Source: Flagellimonas nanhaiensis (lineage in GTDB: Bacteria; Bacteroidota; Bacteroidia; Flavobacteriales; Flavobacteriaceae). From it: a stretch of DNA of 64,000 bases. The notes under the pieces were generated by a model that was not told the origin of the DNA, searched no databases, and was given only the letters and a program-made list of their open reading frames with translations. This document shows, in pieces, positions 35,801 to 44,288 of this stretch (within the stretch, counting starts at the first letter, position 1; each line of letters opens with the position of its first letter). The stretch is taken from contig NZ_QTJX01000001.1 in the NCBI RefSeq assembly GCF_003382275.1, positions 434,001-498,000 on the forward strand. The letters are read 5' to 3'. Both the position numbers and the translations under genes were made by a program.

Positions 35801-36213
35801 CGATCAAATTCAGTAGCCTTAACGGTAAGCGCCTCATTGGCAGCAAAACGTTTGGCAGTTTCCTTTACCACGGCAAATGCTTCGGGGAGAATAGTATTGA
35901 GTGTCTTTTCTGATATTTTATAGGCTTCCTCGTTGAGTTTGTCTATTTCAGAGTAGATTTCCTCATTGCGGTCTATATCGTTGGAATTGTGCACCTCTTC
36001 CTGTAATGCCGCAATTTTATCGTTGATTTCCTTGCAATCTGCTTCTATTTGGGATTTGAAATCGACAGTTTTTTGTCGTAATTCATTGTGGGTCAACCCT
36101 TCCAGTGTCTTTTCAAAGGAATTTATCTCTTTTACCAAAGGCTGTAGGGCTTTTACGTCCTTTTCCGATTTGTCTCCAACAAAAACCTTCAGTACGGAAT
36201 TAATAAAGCTCAT
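32851..36213 (-). CDS. secA: Preprotein translocase ATPase SecA
   Basis: An 1120-residue motor ATPase of the Sec pathway. Walker A is in [15 protein letters not shown] near residue 190, Walker B in [20 protein letters not shown] near 300, and the helicase motif [12 protein letters not shown] near 730. The protein is about 220 residues longer than the E. coli form. The extra sequence lies mainly after PLIISGP (a charged insert, residues about 320-470), as known for Bacteroidota SecA. The C-terminus ([20 protein letters not shown]) lacks the Cys-rich zinc motif that binds SecB. Confidence 0.97.
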   Translation of the reverse strand: MSFINSVLKVFVGDKSEKDVKALQPLVKEINSFEKTLEGLTHNELRQKTVDFKSQIEADCKEINDKIAALQEEVHNSNDIDRNEEIYSEIDKLNEEAYKISEKTLNTILPEAFAVVKETAKRFAANEALTVKATEFDRALSGSKDYVTLEGDDAVWKNSWDAAGKEVTWDMVHYDVQLIGGIALHQGKIAEMQTGEGKTLVATLPLYLNALSGKGAHLVTVNDYLAKRDSTWMAPIFEFHGLSVDCIDRHKPNSDGRRAAYNADITYGTNNEFGFDYLRDNMAHTPNDLVQRPHHYSIVDEVDSVLIDDARTPLIISGPVPEGDRHEFNELKPKVSDIVQKQRQYLTGVLAEAKKLIKEGDAKEGGFLLLRVHRGLPKNKALIKFLSEEGVKQLLQKTENFYMQDNNREMPKVDAELLFVIDEKNNQIELTDKGVEYISGDQDKEFFVMPDIGSEIAKIENQDLEIEKEAELKEELFKDFAVKSERIHTMTQLLKAYTLFEKDVEYVVIENKVMIVDEQTGRIMDGRRYSDGLHQAIEAKENVKIEAMTQTFATITLQNYFRMYNKLSGMTGTAVTEAGEFWEIYKLDVMEIPTNRPIARDDRHDLIYKTKREKYNAIIEEVTQLSKDGRPVLIGTTSVEISELLSKLLSVRKIPHNVLNAKLHKKEADIVAEAGDAGVVTIATNMAGRGTDIKLTNEVKNAGGLAIVGTERHDSRRVDRQLRGRSGRQGDPGSSQFYVSLEDNLMRLFGSDRVAKMMDRMGLQEGEVIQHSMMTKSIERAQKKVEENNFGIRKRLLEYDDVMNAQREVVYKRRRHALQGERLKVDIANMIYDTSEVIAETNKMAEDYKNFEFELIKYFSITSPISEEEFKKLSFQEIANKVYQAVYEFYQQKMERSATVAFQVIKKVYEDQSNKFERIVVPFTDGIKTLNVVTNLEAAYNSDGKQLITDFEKNISLAIIDDSWKTHLRKMDELKQSVQLAVHEQKDPLLIYKFEAFELFKEMIDKVNKEIISFLFKGELPSESTGQIQEARNVRRPKENLKTTKEEIPNSDELAAQNRAAGQTQGRRPQVTETIVREKPKIGRNERVTIKNIMSGESKTVKYKQAEPLIDKGEWVLVED

Positions 36214-36297
36214 GAATAATTTTTCTTTTGGATTGCAAAAGCTGTTCCATTATCGAGAGTTAGCGGGAACCCTTTTGCCAGGCTGTCAAAATTACAT

Positions 36298-36324
36298 AAA
36301 AAAAAGCCTCCGAGGAGACTTTTT
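36298..36324 (-). terminator. Intrinsic terminator between DUF2795 gene and secA
   Basis: AAAAAG pairs with CTTTTT and CTC pairs with GAG around a short loop, with one C/A mismatch; the plus-strand A-run 36298-36305 gives eight U on the minus-strand transcript. It is positioned to end the DUF2795 message. Confidence 0.75.
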
Positions 36325-36346
36325 AATAGGGTTTGTTCATTCTTGG

Positions 36347-36571
36347 TCAATACTCATCCTCATTCCAGAGGTAGTCCTCTTCAGTAGGATAATCAGGCCA
36401 TATCTCTTCGATGGATTCATATATTTCACCACCTTCTTCTTCCATTGATTGTAGGTTTTCCACAACTTCCAAAGGCGCTCCCGTACGAATCGCGTAGTCT
36501 ATCAGCTCGTCTTTGGTGGCTGGCCAAGGTGCGTCACTTAAATATGAGGCTAGTTCTAGTGTCCAGTACAT
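36347..36571 (-). CDS. DUF2795 domain-containing protein
   Basis: A 74-residue protein. MYWTLELASYLSDAPWPATK and the following LIDYAIRTGAPLEVVENLQS are the DUF2795 signature, followed by a very acidic tail (GEIYESIEEIWPDYPTEEDY). Function is unknown. It has a consensus promoter and its own terminator and is therefore likely a strongly expressed single gene. Confidence 0.88.
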   Translation of the reverse strand: MYWTLELASYLSDAPWPATKDELIDYAIRTGAPLEVVENLQSMEEEGGEIYESIEEIWPDYPTEEDYLWNEDEY

Positions 36572-36598
36572 AGTAACGGTTTGATTTTAAATTTTTTG

Positions 36599-36628
36599 CA
36601 AAAATAATTTTTAAACCCAATTAGTCAA
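36599..36628 (-). promoter_or_regulatory. Consensus Bacteroidota promoter of the DUF2795 gene
   Basis: Read on the minus strand: TTG (36628-36626), 19-nt spacer, TATTTTTG (36606-36599). This matches both the -33 and -7 elements of the primary sigma factor of the phylum. The predicted transcript start is about 20 nt before the ATG at 36571. Confidence 0.75.
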
Positions 36629-36696
36629 GTAAAATCGACATTATTTAAAAATTATTTTGATGTTGACAACTCTCTAACGTAAAAAAAACGATTTTA

Positions 36697-37254
36697 TTAG
36701 TCAAGTTTTTCAGGGATCCACTTCACTTCTTGGGCGTTTAAATCCTTTGACAATTTCCGTGCCAACACAAAAAGGTAATCAGAAAGTCTATTTATATAGG
36801 CTAAAAGACTTTCCGGTACCGGTTCTGTTTCATGCAAATAGGATATCATGCGCTCGGCACGACGGCAAATGGTCCTGGCAATATGACAGTATGACACTGT
36901 AGGATGCCCCCCTGGAAGGATAAAATGGGTCATTTGAGGAAGAGTTTCGTTCATTTTGTCCATTTCATTCTCCAACAGCTGAATGTCATCATCATTGATT
37001 TTAGAGATTTTTAGACGTTCCTTCTTTTTGGGCTCAGTTGCCAAAATAGAACCAACAGTAAAAAGTTTTTGTTGAATAAGGACAAGTATTTCAGCAGAAT
37101 TTGGATCTATATCTTGATCTCTAAGAAGTCCCAAATGAGAATTTAGCTCATCAATGGTTCCATAACTTTCAATACGTATGTGGTGCTTAGGGACCCGGGT
37201 GCCGGTGAACAAAGCGGTGGTACCCTTATCCCCAGTTTTTGTGTAGATTTTCAT
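36697..37254 (-). CDS. Cob(I)alamin adenosyltransferase, PduO type
   Basis: A 185-residue ATP:corrinoid adenosyltransferase making adenosylcobalamin. The N-terminal ATP-binding motif MKIYTKTGDKGTTALFTGTR and the helix ARTICRRAERMISYL near residue 125 are diagnostic; IDELNSHLGLLRD is also conserved. Its product is the cofactor for methylmalonyl-CoA mutase, whose chaperone MeaB is encoded about 15 kb away in this window. It is a single gene, preceded by low-complexity sequence. Confidence 0.94.
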   Translation of the reverse strand: MKIYTKTGDKGTTALFTGTRVPKHHIRIESYGTIDELNSHLGLLRDQDIDPNSAEILVLIQQKLFTVGSILATEPKKKERLKISKINDDDIQLLENEMDKMNETLPQMTHFILPGGHPTVSYCHIARTICRRAERMISYLHETEPVPESLLAYINRLSDYLFVLARKLSKDLNAQEVKWIPEKLD

Positions 37255-37259
37255 TTTTC

Positions 37260-37318
37260 AGTGGTCAGTTATCAATTAACAATTACCAATAATCAGTGTA
37301 AATTGCTCATTGCTCATT
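37260..37318. repeat. Low-complexity A+T-rich repeated tracts
   Basis: The tracts ATCAATTAACAATTACCAAT and a doubled TGCTCATTGCTCATTG are short tandem-like repeats, of a kind commonly scattered between genes in Flavobacteriaceae (my recollection). They overlap the last codons of the 50-aa microprotein gene. Confidence 0.4.
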
Positions 37319-37459
37319 GTGCCTTCGTTTACCTTCCATAAATCTCCGTGACTTCCTGCGTTTTGTGGCCTTTTTATTTCGGACCAAAATAATCAGGTAA
37401 ATGAGACCCAATACTACGAGGACGTACCAAATAGTGTTATCTGTTGCTGCATTTTCCAT
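37307..37459 (-). CDS. Small membrane protein, 50 residues
   Basis: An ATG-to-TGA frame between two annotated genes encodes MENAATDNTIWYVLVVLGLI, continuing YLIILVRNKK, and a very basic tail (ATKRRKSRRFMEGKRRHNEQ). It therefore has a single membrane helix with about 10 Lys/Arg on the cytoplasmic side. The hydrophobic-then-basic design and its position 16 nt after the gene upstream support a real gene. The last residues fall in repeat-like sequence, so the true end could have drifted. Function is unknown. Confidence 0.6.
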   Translation of the reverse strand: MENAATDNTIWYVLVVLGLIYLIILVRNKKATKRRKSRRFMEGKRRHNEQ

Positions 37460-37475
37460 ATTTAAAATTACTTTA

Positions 37476-37979
37476 TTAAATCCGAATTGTGAAATGTTGC
37501 TTTAGCTGTTCTTTTCGAATTGAAAGAGCGCCCAAATGGAACATGTCCATACTAACGGTAATTCCCGGGATATTGATCAACTCTTTCCAAAGTTCATGTT
37601 TTTGTGGATTCGTGTAGATTGAATTGATGAAAATAATCGTGTCGTTATGAATCTTTCCTTCGGAAAGTAAAGTCATGAACCCTTTTTTGTCCAGTTCCTC
37701 AAAAAACAAAATATCGAACGGGGGAGTATTCCAAATAAGATTGGAATCATACTTTTTGACAATCTTTTGGGCTTTTGAGCCCTCTGCTATCCAAATACTT
37801 TTTGCACTAAAATACGCTATGGAATTAAGCAATACGTTAATGGATTTGTCTTTACTGTGTTTCTTTTTGGAAGATAGGCACTGGGTAACATAATTGAACA
37901 CAAAAGGAGAGTGTACCCCATGGGCGTTGGTCGATTTTAAAAGAAACCGTAGGTATGCAGAAAACTCAAAGTATGTCAT
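37476..37979 (-). CDS. Short methyltransferase-like protein of the Bacteroidota VHSPFVF group
   Basis: A 167-residue protein whose N-terminus (YLRFLLKSTNAHGVHSPFVF) is characteristic of Bacteroidota class-I SAM-dependent methyltransferase-like proteins, which are usually about 230-250 residues. The expected glycine-rich SAM-binding motif is not visible: the corresponding region reads SAKSIWIAEGSKAQKIV. The C-terminal FHLGALSIRKEQLKQHF is intact. It may be a shortened, catalytically dead form. It overlaps the ABC-F gene by 4 nt. Confidence 0.62.
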   Translation of the reverse strand: MTYFEFSAYLRFLLKSTNAHGVHSPFVFNYVTQCLSSKKKHSKDKSINVLLNSIAYFSAKSIWIAEGSKAQKIVKKYDSNLIWNTPPFDILFFEELDKKGFMTLLSEGKIHNDTIIFINSIYTNPQKHELWKELINIPGITVSMDMFHLGALSIRKEQLKQHFTIRI

Positions 37980-39856
37980 TGTCCTTCTAAAATGGAGGAA
38001 AGCTCAAACCAGCGTTCGGTCTTTTTTTCAATAGATTCCGATATTTCTTTCAGGTCGATGGAAAGTTGGTCGATTTCCTCTCCGGTCAAGTCCGGATTGG
38101 AAAAACTGTTTTGCAGCTCTTCCTTCTGCTCTTCCAGTTTTTGAATATCCTTTTCCAACTGTTTATGTTCTTTTTGCTCTTGATATGAAAGCTTGCGGTT
38201 ATTGTCCTTTTCTTTCCAACTGGGTTTTTCAGATTTGTTGGGTGCGTTACTTTTAATTTCCCGTTCTTGTGCAATTTTACTGCTTTCATAAGCCCTATAA
38301 TCTGAATAGTTTCCAGGAAAATCTTCAATTATACCTTCACCCTTAAAAACAAAAAGGTGGTCTACAATCTTGTCCATGAAATAACGGTCGTGGGAGACAA
38401 CGATCAAACACCCGGGAAAATCCAGTAAAAAACTCTCCAGTACATTAAGGGTAACAATGTCCAAGTCATTGGTGGGCTCATCCAGAATCAAAAAGTTCGG
38501 ATTCTGAATCAACACTGTGCACAAGTAAAGACGTTTACGTTCCCCGCCGCTCAGTTTTTCAACAAAATCATACTGTTTCTTTCGATCAAAGAGAAAACGT
38601 TCCAATAATTGTTGGGCGGAGATTTGTTTTCCCTTTTTTAGCGGAATATAATCCCCAAATTCCCTGATGACATCAATTACTTTTTGTCCTTCTTTTACGC
38701 GAATCCCTTTCTGGGTGTAGTAACCAAATTTAATGGTGTCCCCAACCACCACCTTTCCACCATCTATACCCTCTTGTTGGGTAATAATGTTTAGAAAAGT
38801 GGATTTCCCGGTTCCATTTTGACCAATAATCCCAATCCGGTCACCTTTGGTGAAGTTATAGTCGAACTTTTCTAGAATAGGCTTATCTCCATAAGATTTG
38901 GAAATGTTGTGCAATTCCAGGATTTTACTGCCCAACCGTTCCATGTTGAGCTCTAGCTGCACTTCATGTTCCTTTCTTCGTTGATGTGCCTTTTGTTTTA
39001 TTTCCTTGAAATCATCTATTCTGGATTTGGATTTGGTGGTACGGGCCTTAGGCTGCCTTCTAATCCAATCCAGTTCTTTTTTGTACAACAATTTGGATTT
39101 ATGCTGCTCTACGGCCTCCCGTTCCGACCTGGCCTCCTTTTCACGTAGAAAGTAGGTGTAGTTGCCCTTGTAGCTATACAGTTGGTTGTTGTCCAGTTCT
39201 ATGATTTCATTGCAGACCCTATCCAAAAAGTAACGGTCATGGGTAACCATAAAAAGAGTAATGTTTTCTTTACTGAAGTATGCTTCAAGCCATTCGATCA
39301 TTTCTAGATCTAAATGGTTGGTAGGCTCATCCAGAATGAGTAGATCGGGTTTGTTCAAAAGTGCATTGGCCAATGCCAATCGTTTCTTTTGCCCGCCGGA
39401 AAGCGTGCCAACCTTCGCATTCAGGTCGGTTAGCTGTAATTTGAAAAGTATCTGTTTGTATTGCGTCTCAAAATCCCATGCGTTGTGTTGCTCCATGGCT
39501 TCAAAAGCTTGTTGATATTGTGATGCATCATCAGGATTCAGGACCGCTTTTTCATATTGGGCTATGACTTTAAGGATTTCATTGTCCGTAGACAATATGG
39601 TCTCTTCAATGGTAAAATTGGGATTTAGATTGGGTTCTTGCTCCAAAAAGGAGATTTTAATGCCCCTTCTAGTGGTAACTTGACCGGTTTCTGAAGTGTC
39701 CTTTCCAGAAATGATGTTTAAGATGGAAGTCTTCCCGCTACCGTTTTTGGCTATAAGCGCAATCTTTTGGTCTTTGTTTATTCCAAAGGAAATGTTGGAG
39801 AACAGCACCAATTCGCCATAAGATTTAGATATATTCTCTACCGTTAATAGATTCAT
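37976..39856 (-). CDS. ABC-F family ATPase, Uup-like
   Basis: A 626-residue cytosolic protein with two ATP-binding cassettes and no membrane segment. Cassette 1: Walker A AKNGSGKTSILN and signature LSGGQKKRLALANALLNKPD with LILDEPTNHLD. Cassette 2: GQNGTGKSTFLN and LSGGERKRLYL with LDEPTNDLD. The inter-domain linker is rich in Arg/Lys (RQPKARTTKSKSRIDDF), and a C-terminal coiled coil covers residues about 545-620. The layout fits Uup-type translation factors or DNA-associated ABC-F proteins rather than resistance proteins. Confidence 0.9.
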   Translation of the reverse strand: MNLLTVENISKSYGELVLFSNISFGINKDQKIALIAKNGSGKTSILNIISGKDTSETGQVTTRRGIKISFLEQEPNLNPNFTIEETILSTDNEILKVIAQYEKAVLNPDDASQYQQAFEAMEQHNAWDFETQYKQILFKLQLTDLNAKVGTLSGGQKKRLALANALLNKPDLLILDEPTNHLDLEMIEWLEAYFSKENITLFMVTHDRYFLDRVCNEIIELDNNQLYSYKGNYTYFLREKEARSEREAVEQHKSKLLYKKELDWIRRQPKARTTKSKSRIDDFKEIKQKAHQRRKEHEVQLELNMERLGSKILELHNISKSYGDKPILEKFDYNFTKGDRIGIIGQNGTGKSTFLNIITQQEGIDGGKVVVGDTIKFGYYTQKGIRVKEGQKVIDVIREFGDYIPLKKGKQISAQQLLERFLFDRKKQYDFVEKLSGGERKRLYLCTVLIQNPNFLILDEPTNDLDIVTLNVLESFLLDFPGCLIVVSHDRYFMDKIVDHLFVFKGEGIIEDFPGNYSDYRAYESSKIAQEREIKSNAPNKSEKPSWKEKDNNRKLSYQEQKEHKQLEKDIQKLEEQKEELQNSFSNPDLTGEEIDQLSIDLKEISESIEKKTERWFELSSILEGQ

Positions 39857-39865
39857 TAGATGTAT

Positions 39866-41047
39866 TTATCTCCTTGGACGAATTTTAGAGAATTGAATTA
39901 GATACACATAGCGTATGACCAAGGTGAGGAGCACTGGAATCAAAATCGGTGAAAAAATCTGAACTTTCAATATCCACAGCAAAAACATTATACCCATAAG
40001 TGCCAGCAGACCCCATAAATATTTAGTGAGCCAAGAAGGCAATTGAGGTTGTAGAATAAAAATAAATGCTATCCCCATATTTACAGGAAAAGCCCAAAGA
40101 ATATTGAAGTTATAAGGGGTCGAGGTATGGTCGGTGGCAACCCACAATAGAAAAAGAATAAGACCCGCCAATCCGCTCACAAAAAATAGCGTAAAATCGA
40201 GCCATTTACTCTTTGTTTTGTGTTTATGGTCAAAATAAGTGACAATTCCCGTGAAAATCATCAGCATGGCGAACCAAAAAAGTGGCGACAAGGGAAAAAA
40301 CCCGTTGACAACATGTTCGTCATAATCCAGAACAACCCGTTCTCTTTTTAAGAGGGGTTTACCATTTTTGGTGGTATTGCGTATCTGCTCCATGGCATAA
40401 TAAGGGAGGAACATATGTTCCCGCACTGTAGCTTCTCTATCGACTTTAGAACCAAATGCCAAATCTATACCGAAGGACGACCAGGAATTTATGTTCAAGT
40501 GTTGTCTTACCAATTGCCGAAATGTAAACCGCTTTTCCAAGTGGGAGCCATTAAAAACTATGGCATCTCCATATTGATTCTTAAGAATATCCCCGGTGAT
40601 ACTGGAACAATTGTACCAAAGGGGGTCATACAGATAGTCCCGGTTCTGGGGTAGGTAGTTGTCTTCAAGAAAAGCTAGGAGTCGGTTCCTTTCCGCAAGG
40701 GTGAGGTCCAAAATTTGTTCTCGTACCCATCTTTTTTCCAATTCGTATTCATAGAGGAATACATCAAAAGTTCTACGGGAAAGAGAATAGATAAGTTTAC
40801 CTTTTACAAAGTTCAGGTAAAAATTAGGCCGATTAAAATCAAAAGTACCGTAGTTATAGACCACATCAATTCCCAATTCTGGGTCCTGTACCCTAATGGC
40901 ACTGTGTCCGAAGGAATAATATAACTCATCTCCAGCTGAACATGTGAGCAGGCTAATTTGGGATCTTCCGGACAATTCTGGAGTTTGGGCGAGCACTCCA
41001 CCCCCAAACAATAACCATACTATGAAAAGGAATGATTTAAATTTCAT
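39866..41047 (-). CDS. DUF4105 domain-containing membrane protein
   Basis: A 393-residue protein from the ATG at 41047; that start gives a signal peptide (MKFKSFLFIVWLLFGGGVLA), whereas a longer frame from 41095 adds 16 non-conserved residues. The DUF4105 region (about 25-180) includes YYSFGHSAIRVQDPELGID and YDPLWYNCSSITGDILKN, where the His and Cys could form a peptidase-like site. Four or five membrane segments fill residues 240-390. It is exported with a membrane-anchored C-terminus; function is unknown. Confidence 0.85.
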   Translation of the reverse strand: MKFKSFLFIVWLLFGGGVLAQTPELSGRSQISLLTCSAGDELYYSFGHSAIRVQDPELGIDVVYNYGTFDFNRPNFYLNFVKGKLIYSLSRRTFDVFLYEYELEKRWVREQILDLTLAERNRLLAFLEDNYLPQNRDYLYDPLWYNCSSITGDILKNQYGDAIVFNGSHLEKRFTFRQLVRQHLNINSWSSFGIDLAFGSKVDREATVREHMFLPYYAMEQIRNTTKNGKPLLKRERVVLDYDEHVVNGFFPLSPLFWFAMLMIFTGIVTYFDHKHKTKSKWLDFTLFFVSGLAGLILFLLWVATDHTSTPYNFNILWAFPVNMGIAFIFILQPQLPSWLTKYLWGLLALMGIMFLLWILKVQIFSPILIPVLLTLVIRYVYLIQFSKIRPRR

Positions 41048-41147
41048 TTTTGACTTTGTCAAGCAAATATCAGAATAATTATGGCACAGGAGCACATCAA
41101 AATCAATCTCGTTGTTTTTTCTCTTATTTTTACGGAAACCTAACTAT

Positions 41148-41870
41148 ATGAAGCAATTTATTCCAAATTCCCTGACATTATTGAATGTTTTTAGCGGTTG
41201 TGTGGCTACAGTGTTTGCCGTGCTCAACCATTTGGAATTGGCTGCCCTCTTCGTTTTTATTGGAATTTTCTTTGATTTCCTTGACGGATTTGCAGCTCGC
41301 ATGTTAAAAGTGCAAAGTGAGTTGGGAGTGCAATTGGATTCTTTGGCAGATATGATTACCAGCGGCTTGGTTCCAGGAATTGTAATGTTTCAACTATTGA
41401 ATATGGCCGAAAGGGGAGGATGGAACCTTGGTTTCTTTGGACATGAAACGGAGATGACCGCATTACCTTTTTTAGGGTTTGTTATTACCTTGGCATCGGC
41501 CTATAGATTGGCCAAATTCAATATTGATGAAAACCAGGTTTCTTCCTTTCAAGGATTGCCGACACCAGCCAATGCCTTGCTGATTCTTTCGTTGCCGTTG
41601 ATTCTTTTATACCATAACAATGAGGCGCTCAACGAAATTATCTTAAATCAATGGTTTTTGCTTGGCCTTACTTTGCTCAGTGCATATTTGTTGAATTCTC
41701 CCATCAAACTTTTTGCTTTAAAATTTAAGAATTGGAGTTTTAGGGCCAATGGGGTTCGATATCTTTTTTTGATAGGAAGCTTGGTGTTATTGCTGACCAT
41801 GAAGTTTTTGGCCATTCCTTTGATAGTTGTGTTGTATATCTTGATTTCCTTAGTAACAAAAAATGAATAA
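41148..41870 (+). CDS. pssA: CDP-diacylglycerol-serine O-phosphatidyltransferase
   Basis: A 240-residue membrane enzyme from the ATG at 41148 (MKQFIPNSLTLLNVFSGCVA); a frame from 41112 would add 12 residues. The CDP-alcohol phosphotransferase motif DGx2ARx8Gx3Dx3D spans residues about 48-71 (FLDGFAARMLKVQSELGVQL then DSLAD). It makes phosphatidylserine, the precursor of phosphatidylethanolamine. The start is preceded by TATTTTTA, one base off a -7 box. The PH-domain protein gene follows by 3 nt. Confidence 0.93.
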   Translation: MKQFIPNSLTLLNVFSGCVATVFAVLNHLELAALFVFIGIFFDFLDGFAARMLKVQSELGVQLDSLADMITSGLVPGIVMFQLLNMAERGGWNLGFFGHETEMTALPFLGFVITLASAYRLAKFNIDENQVSSFQGLPTPANALLILSLPLILLYHNNEALNEIILNQWFLLGLTLLSAYLLNSPIKLFALKFKNWSFRANGVRYLFLIGSLVLLLTMKFLAIPLIVVLYILISLVTKNE

Positions 41871-41873
41871 TCC

Positions 41874-42305
41874 ATGATTTCTGGATATAAAAAATATAGA
41901 TCAAAAGTAGGTTTGGGTTTGTTGGGAATTTTATCCCTCGGTTTTGGCGTAGGGTTGTATTACATGATTGTTGATTGGAATTCTATTGGAGCCCTAATCC
42001 ATTTGGTAACTTTTGCATTGGTGTATTACTTGTTTTTTTCAATTTCCTATGAGATTAAGGGTGATGATTTGCTGGTCAATTACGCAGCCTTCTACCAAAA
42101 GAAGATTAAGATTCCATCAATTTGCCGAATCAAGGAAACTCGAAACCCGCTGGGTTCACCAGCGGCATCTTTGGACAGATTGGAAATACAATATGGGAGT
42201 AACGGATTCATCTTAGTTTCCCCAAAAGAAAAAATGGCCTTTATTGATCACCTGAAAAGTTTAAATCCGGAAATACAGGTTGAATTCAGAAAGAAGAAGG
42301 AGTAG
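41874..42305 (+). CDS. Membrane protein with bacterial PH-like domain
   Basis: A 143-residue protein. Two hydrophobic segments (about 13-32 and 38-60) are followed by a small beta-rich domain (YEIKGDDLLVNYAAFYQKKI, FILVSPKEKMAFIDHLKSL) that resembles the bPH_4/DUF1200 family. Function is unknown. It is co-oriented 3 nt after pssA and convergent with lptB (8-nt gap). Confidence 0.72.
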   Translation: MISGYKKYRSKVGLGLLGILSLGFGVGLYYMIVDWNSIGALIHLVTFALVYYLFFSISYEIKGDDLLVNYAAFYQKKIKIPSICRIKETRNPLGSPAASLDRLEIQYGSNGFILVSPKEKMAFIDHLKSLNPEIQVEFRKKKE

Positions 42306-42313
42306 TAACGGAT

Positions 42314-43054
42314 TTAAAAATCCAGTTTCTTTTTACGAAGCTCAAAGTTTTGGCCCAAATACACTTTTCTTACCATTTCATCCACAGCTAGCTCTTCAGG
42401 AACACCAGCTTTTAAAATCCCACCTTCGAACATAAGGTAAGAACGTTCTGTAATGGCCAACGTTTCCTGAACGTTATGGTCGGTAATCAAGATGCCAATG
42501 TTCTTATTCTTCAATTGGGCCACAATACGTTGGATATCCTCTACGGCAACTGGGTCTACACCAGCAAAAGGTTCATCCAAGAGAATAAATTTAGGGTCAG
42601 TGGCCAGAGCTCGCGCAATTTCAGTACGTCTTCGCTCACCACCTGATAATAGGTCGCCACGGTTTTTTCGTATGTGTCCCAAACCAAACTCATCAATTAG
42701 GGACTCCATTTTCATATGCTGCTCCTTTTTGCTCAGCTTGGTCAATTGCAGTACGCTTAGGATATTGTCTTCTATGCTCAACTTACGAAAAACAGAAGCT
42801 TCCTGCGCCAAATAACCGATACCGTTCTGTGCTCTTTTGTACATAGGAAAGTCGGTTATTTCCATATCGTCCAGGTAAATCTTTCCTCCATTCGGCTTTA
42901 TAAGGCCAACAATCATATAGAACGAAGTGGTCTTACCTGCACCGTTAGGGCCCAACAACCCAACAATTTCACCTTGATTGACCTCTAGGGAAATTCCTTT
43001 CACCACTTTTCGGCCTCGATAGGCCTTCATGATATTTTCTGCACGTAGCTTCAT
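42314..43054 (-). CDS. lptB: LPS export system ATP-binding protein LptB
   Basis: A 246-residue ABC ATPase powering transport of LPS to the outer membrane with LptFG. Walker A is in [19 protein letters not shown], the signature is [19 protein letters not shown], Walker B is [20 protein letters not shown], and the H loop is [13 protein letters not shown]. All are characteristic of LptB, including the FAGVDP motif. A -7 box TAGTTTTG (plus-strand CAAAACTA, 43065-43072) sits 10 nt before the ATG. Confidence 0.94.
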   Translation of the reverse strand: MKLRAENIMKAYRGRKVVKGISLEVNQGEIVGLLGPNGAGKTTSFYMIVGLIKPNGGKIYLDDMEITDFPMYKRAQNGIGYLAQEASVFRKLSIEDNILSVLQLTKLSKKEQHMKMESLIDEFGLGHIRKNRGDLLSGGERRRTEIARALATDPKFILLDEPFAGVDPVAVEDIQRIVAQLKNKNIGILITDHNVQETLAITERSYLMFEGGILKAGVPEELAVDEMVRKVYLGQNFELRKKKLDF

Positions 43055-43111
43055 ACGAATTCGCCAAAACTAAACATATTCTCTTTTTGCATCACGGTCT
43101 TTGGGATTTTT

Positions 43112-43462
43112 TTAAGCTTCGGTCTCTTCCAGCGCTTCCCAATATTCATAGGCCCTTCGTAAATGTGGCACTACTATGGTTCCACCCACTAAGGTGGCAA
43201 TCCCCAATGTTTCCATGACTTCTTCTTTAGAAGCTCCGGCTTTTTTGGAATGTTCCAGGTGATAACTTATACAATCATCACATCGAAGCACAGCAGAAGC
43301 AACTAGGCCCAATAGCTCTTTGGTCTTCACGTCCAAAGCTCCGGCCATGTAGGCATTGGTATCCAAATTGAAAATACGCTTTATCAGCTTATTGTTTTCA
43401 GCTAGGAGCTTTTCGTTCATTTTGGAACGATAAGCATTAAATTCTTCTACTTTATTTGGCAT
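43112..43462 (-). CDS. Carboxymuconolactone decarboxylase family protein
   Basis: A 116-residue AhpD-like all-alpha protein with the redox-type CxxC...H motif in VLRCDDCISYHLEHSKKAGA near residue 68 and the helix EEVMETLGIATLVGGTIVV. Such proteins act as peroxidases/disulfide reductases or decarboxylases; the precise role is unknown. It overlaps tatC upstream by 11 nt, in the operon kdsD-tatC-CMD-lptB. Confidence 0.88.
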   Translation of the reverse strand: MPNKVEEFNAYRSKMNEKLLAENNKLIKRIFNLDTNAYMAGALDVKTKELLGLVASAVLRCDDCISYHLEHSKKAGASKEEVMETLGIATLVGGTIVVPHLRRAYEYWEALEETEA

Positions 43463-44288
43463 TTTGCTTGGCTTTTTTTGCTTCTTTTTTCAGTACAACT
43501 TTTGAAATATAGATGCTGATTTGATATAGAATCAAAACAGGAACGGCGACCACAATTTGGCTAGCTACATCGGGTGGTGTAATTATGGCTGATAATATAA
43601 GAACCATGACCAATGCAATTTTCCGATACTTTTTAAGGACTTCAGGCGTAACCAATCCCACTTTTGTCAAGAAGAAGATGATGATCGGAAGTTCAAACAT
43701 GATTCCACAGGCTATTACAGAAGCCCTGACAGTAGCTATAAAGGAACTTATATCTATTTCATTGAGGACTTCTTTACTTACTTGATAGGTACCCAAGAAA
43801 TTAATGGACAATGGAGCAACCACGTAGTACCCAAAAAGTACACCCAAGAAAAATAAGAAAGAGGCAACTAAAATAAAACCTTTGGAATACTTTCGTTCGT
43901 TGGCATGTAACCCAGGGCTGATAAATCGCCATAGTTCCCAGAGCACATAAGGAAAGGCTATGATAAACCCTGCCCAAATTGAGGTCCAGATGTGGGCTGA
44001 AAATTGCCCGGCCATGGTCCTGTTCTGAATGGTAAAGGGAAGGGAGTCCCCACAAAACTCAGAATCAATTCCAAAAAAGGTGGCTATCCTACAAAAGAAC
44101 CTATAGGTGGGAAAATCCATTTTCTTGGGACCAAATATTATGGTGTCAAAAATGAAATCTTTCATTACAAATGCCACACAGGCCACAATGACAATGGCAA
44201 ACGTAGATCTGATCAAGTGCCACCGTAGTTCTTCCAAATGGTCCAAAAAGGACATTTCATTAGGATTTTGATTTGCCGTTTTTGCCAT
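43452..44288 (-). CDS. tatC: Twin-arginine translocase subunit TatC
   Basis: A 278-residue inner-membrane protein with six predicted helices and the TatC N-terminal signature MSFLDHLEELRWHLIRS. The first periplasmic loop is extended and contains two Cys (SEFCGDSLPF). Conserved IAFPYVLWELWRFISPGLHA and ELPIIIFFLTKVGLV are present. It binds twin-arginine signal peptides. No tatA/B gene is in the window. It overlaps kdsD by 1 nt. Confidence 0.96.
   Translation of the reverse strand: MAKTANQNPNEMSFLDHLEELRWHLIRSTFAIVIVACVAFVMKDFIFDTIIFGPKKMDFPTYRFFCRIATFFGIDSEFCGDSLPFTIQNRTMAGQFSAHIWTSIWAGFIIAFPYVLWELWRFISPGLHANERKYSKGFILVASFLFFLGVLFGYYVVAPLSINFLGTYQVSKEVLNEIDISSFIATVRASVIACGIMFELPIIIFFLTKVGLVTPEVLKKYRKIALVMVLILSAIITPPDVASQIVVAVPVLILYQISIYISKVVLKKEAKKAKQNAK

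Noticed and set aside
37260..37318. CRISPR-like short repeats
   Set aside because: The repeated tracts are under 20 nt, A+T-rich, irregularly spaced and without unique spacers or cas genes.
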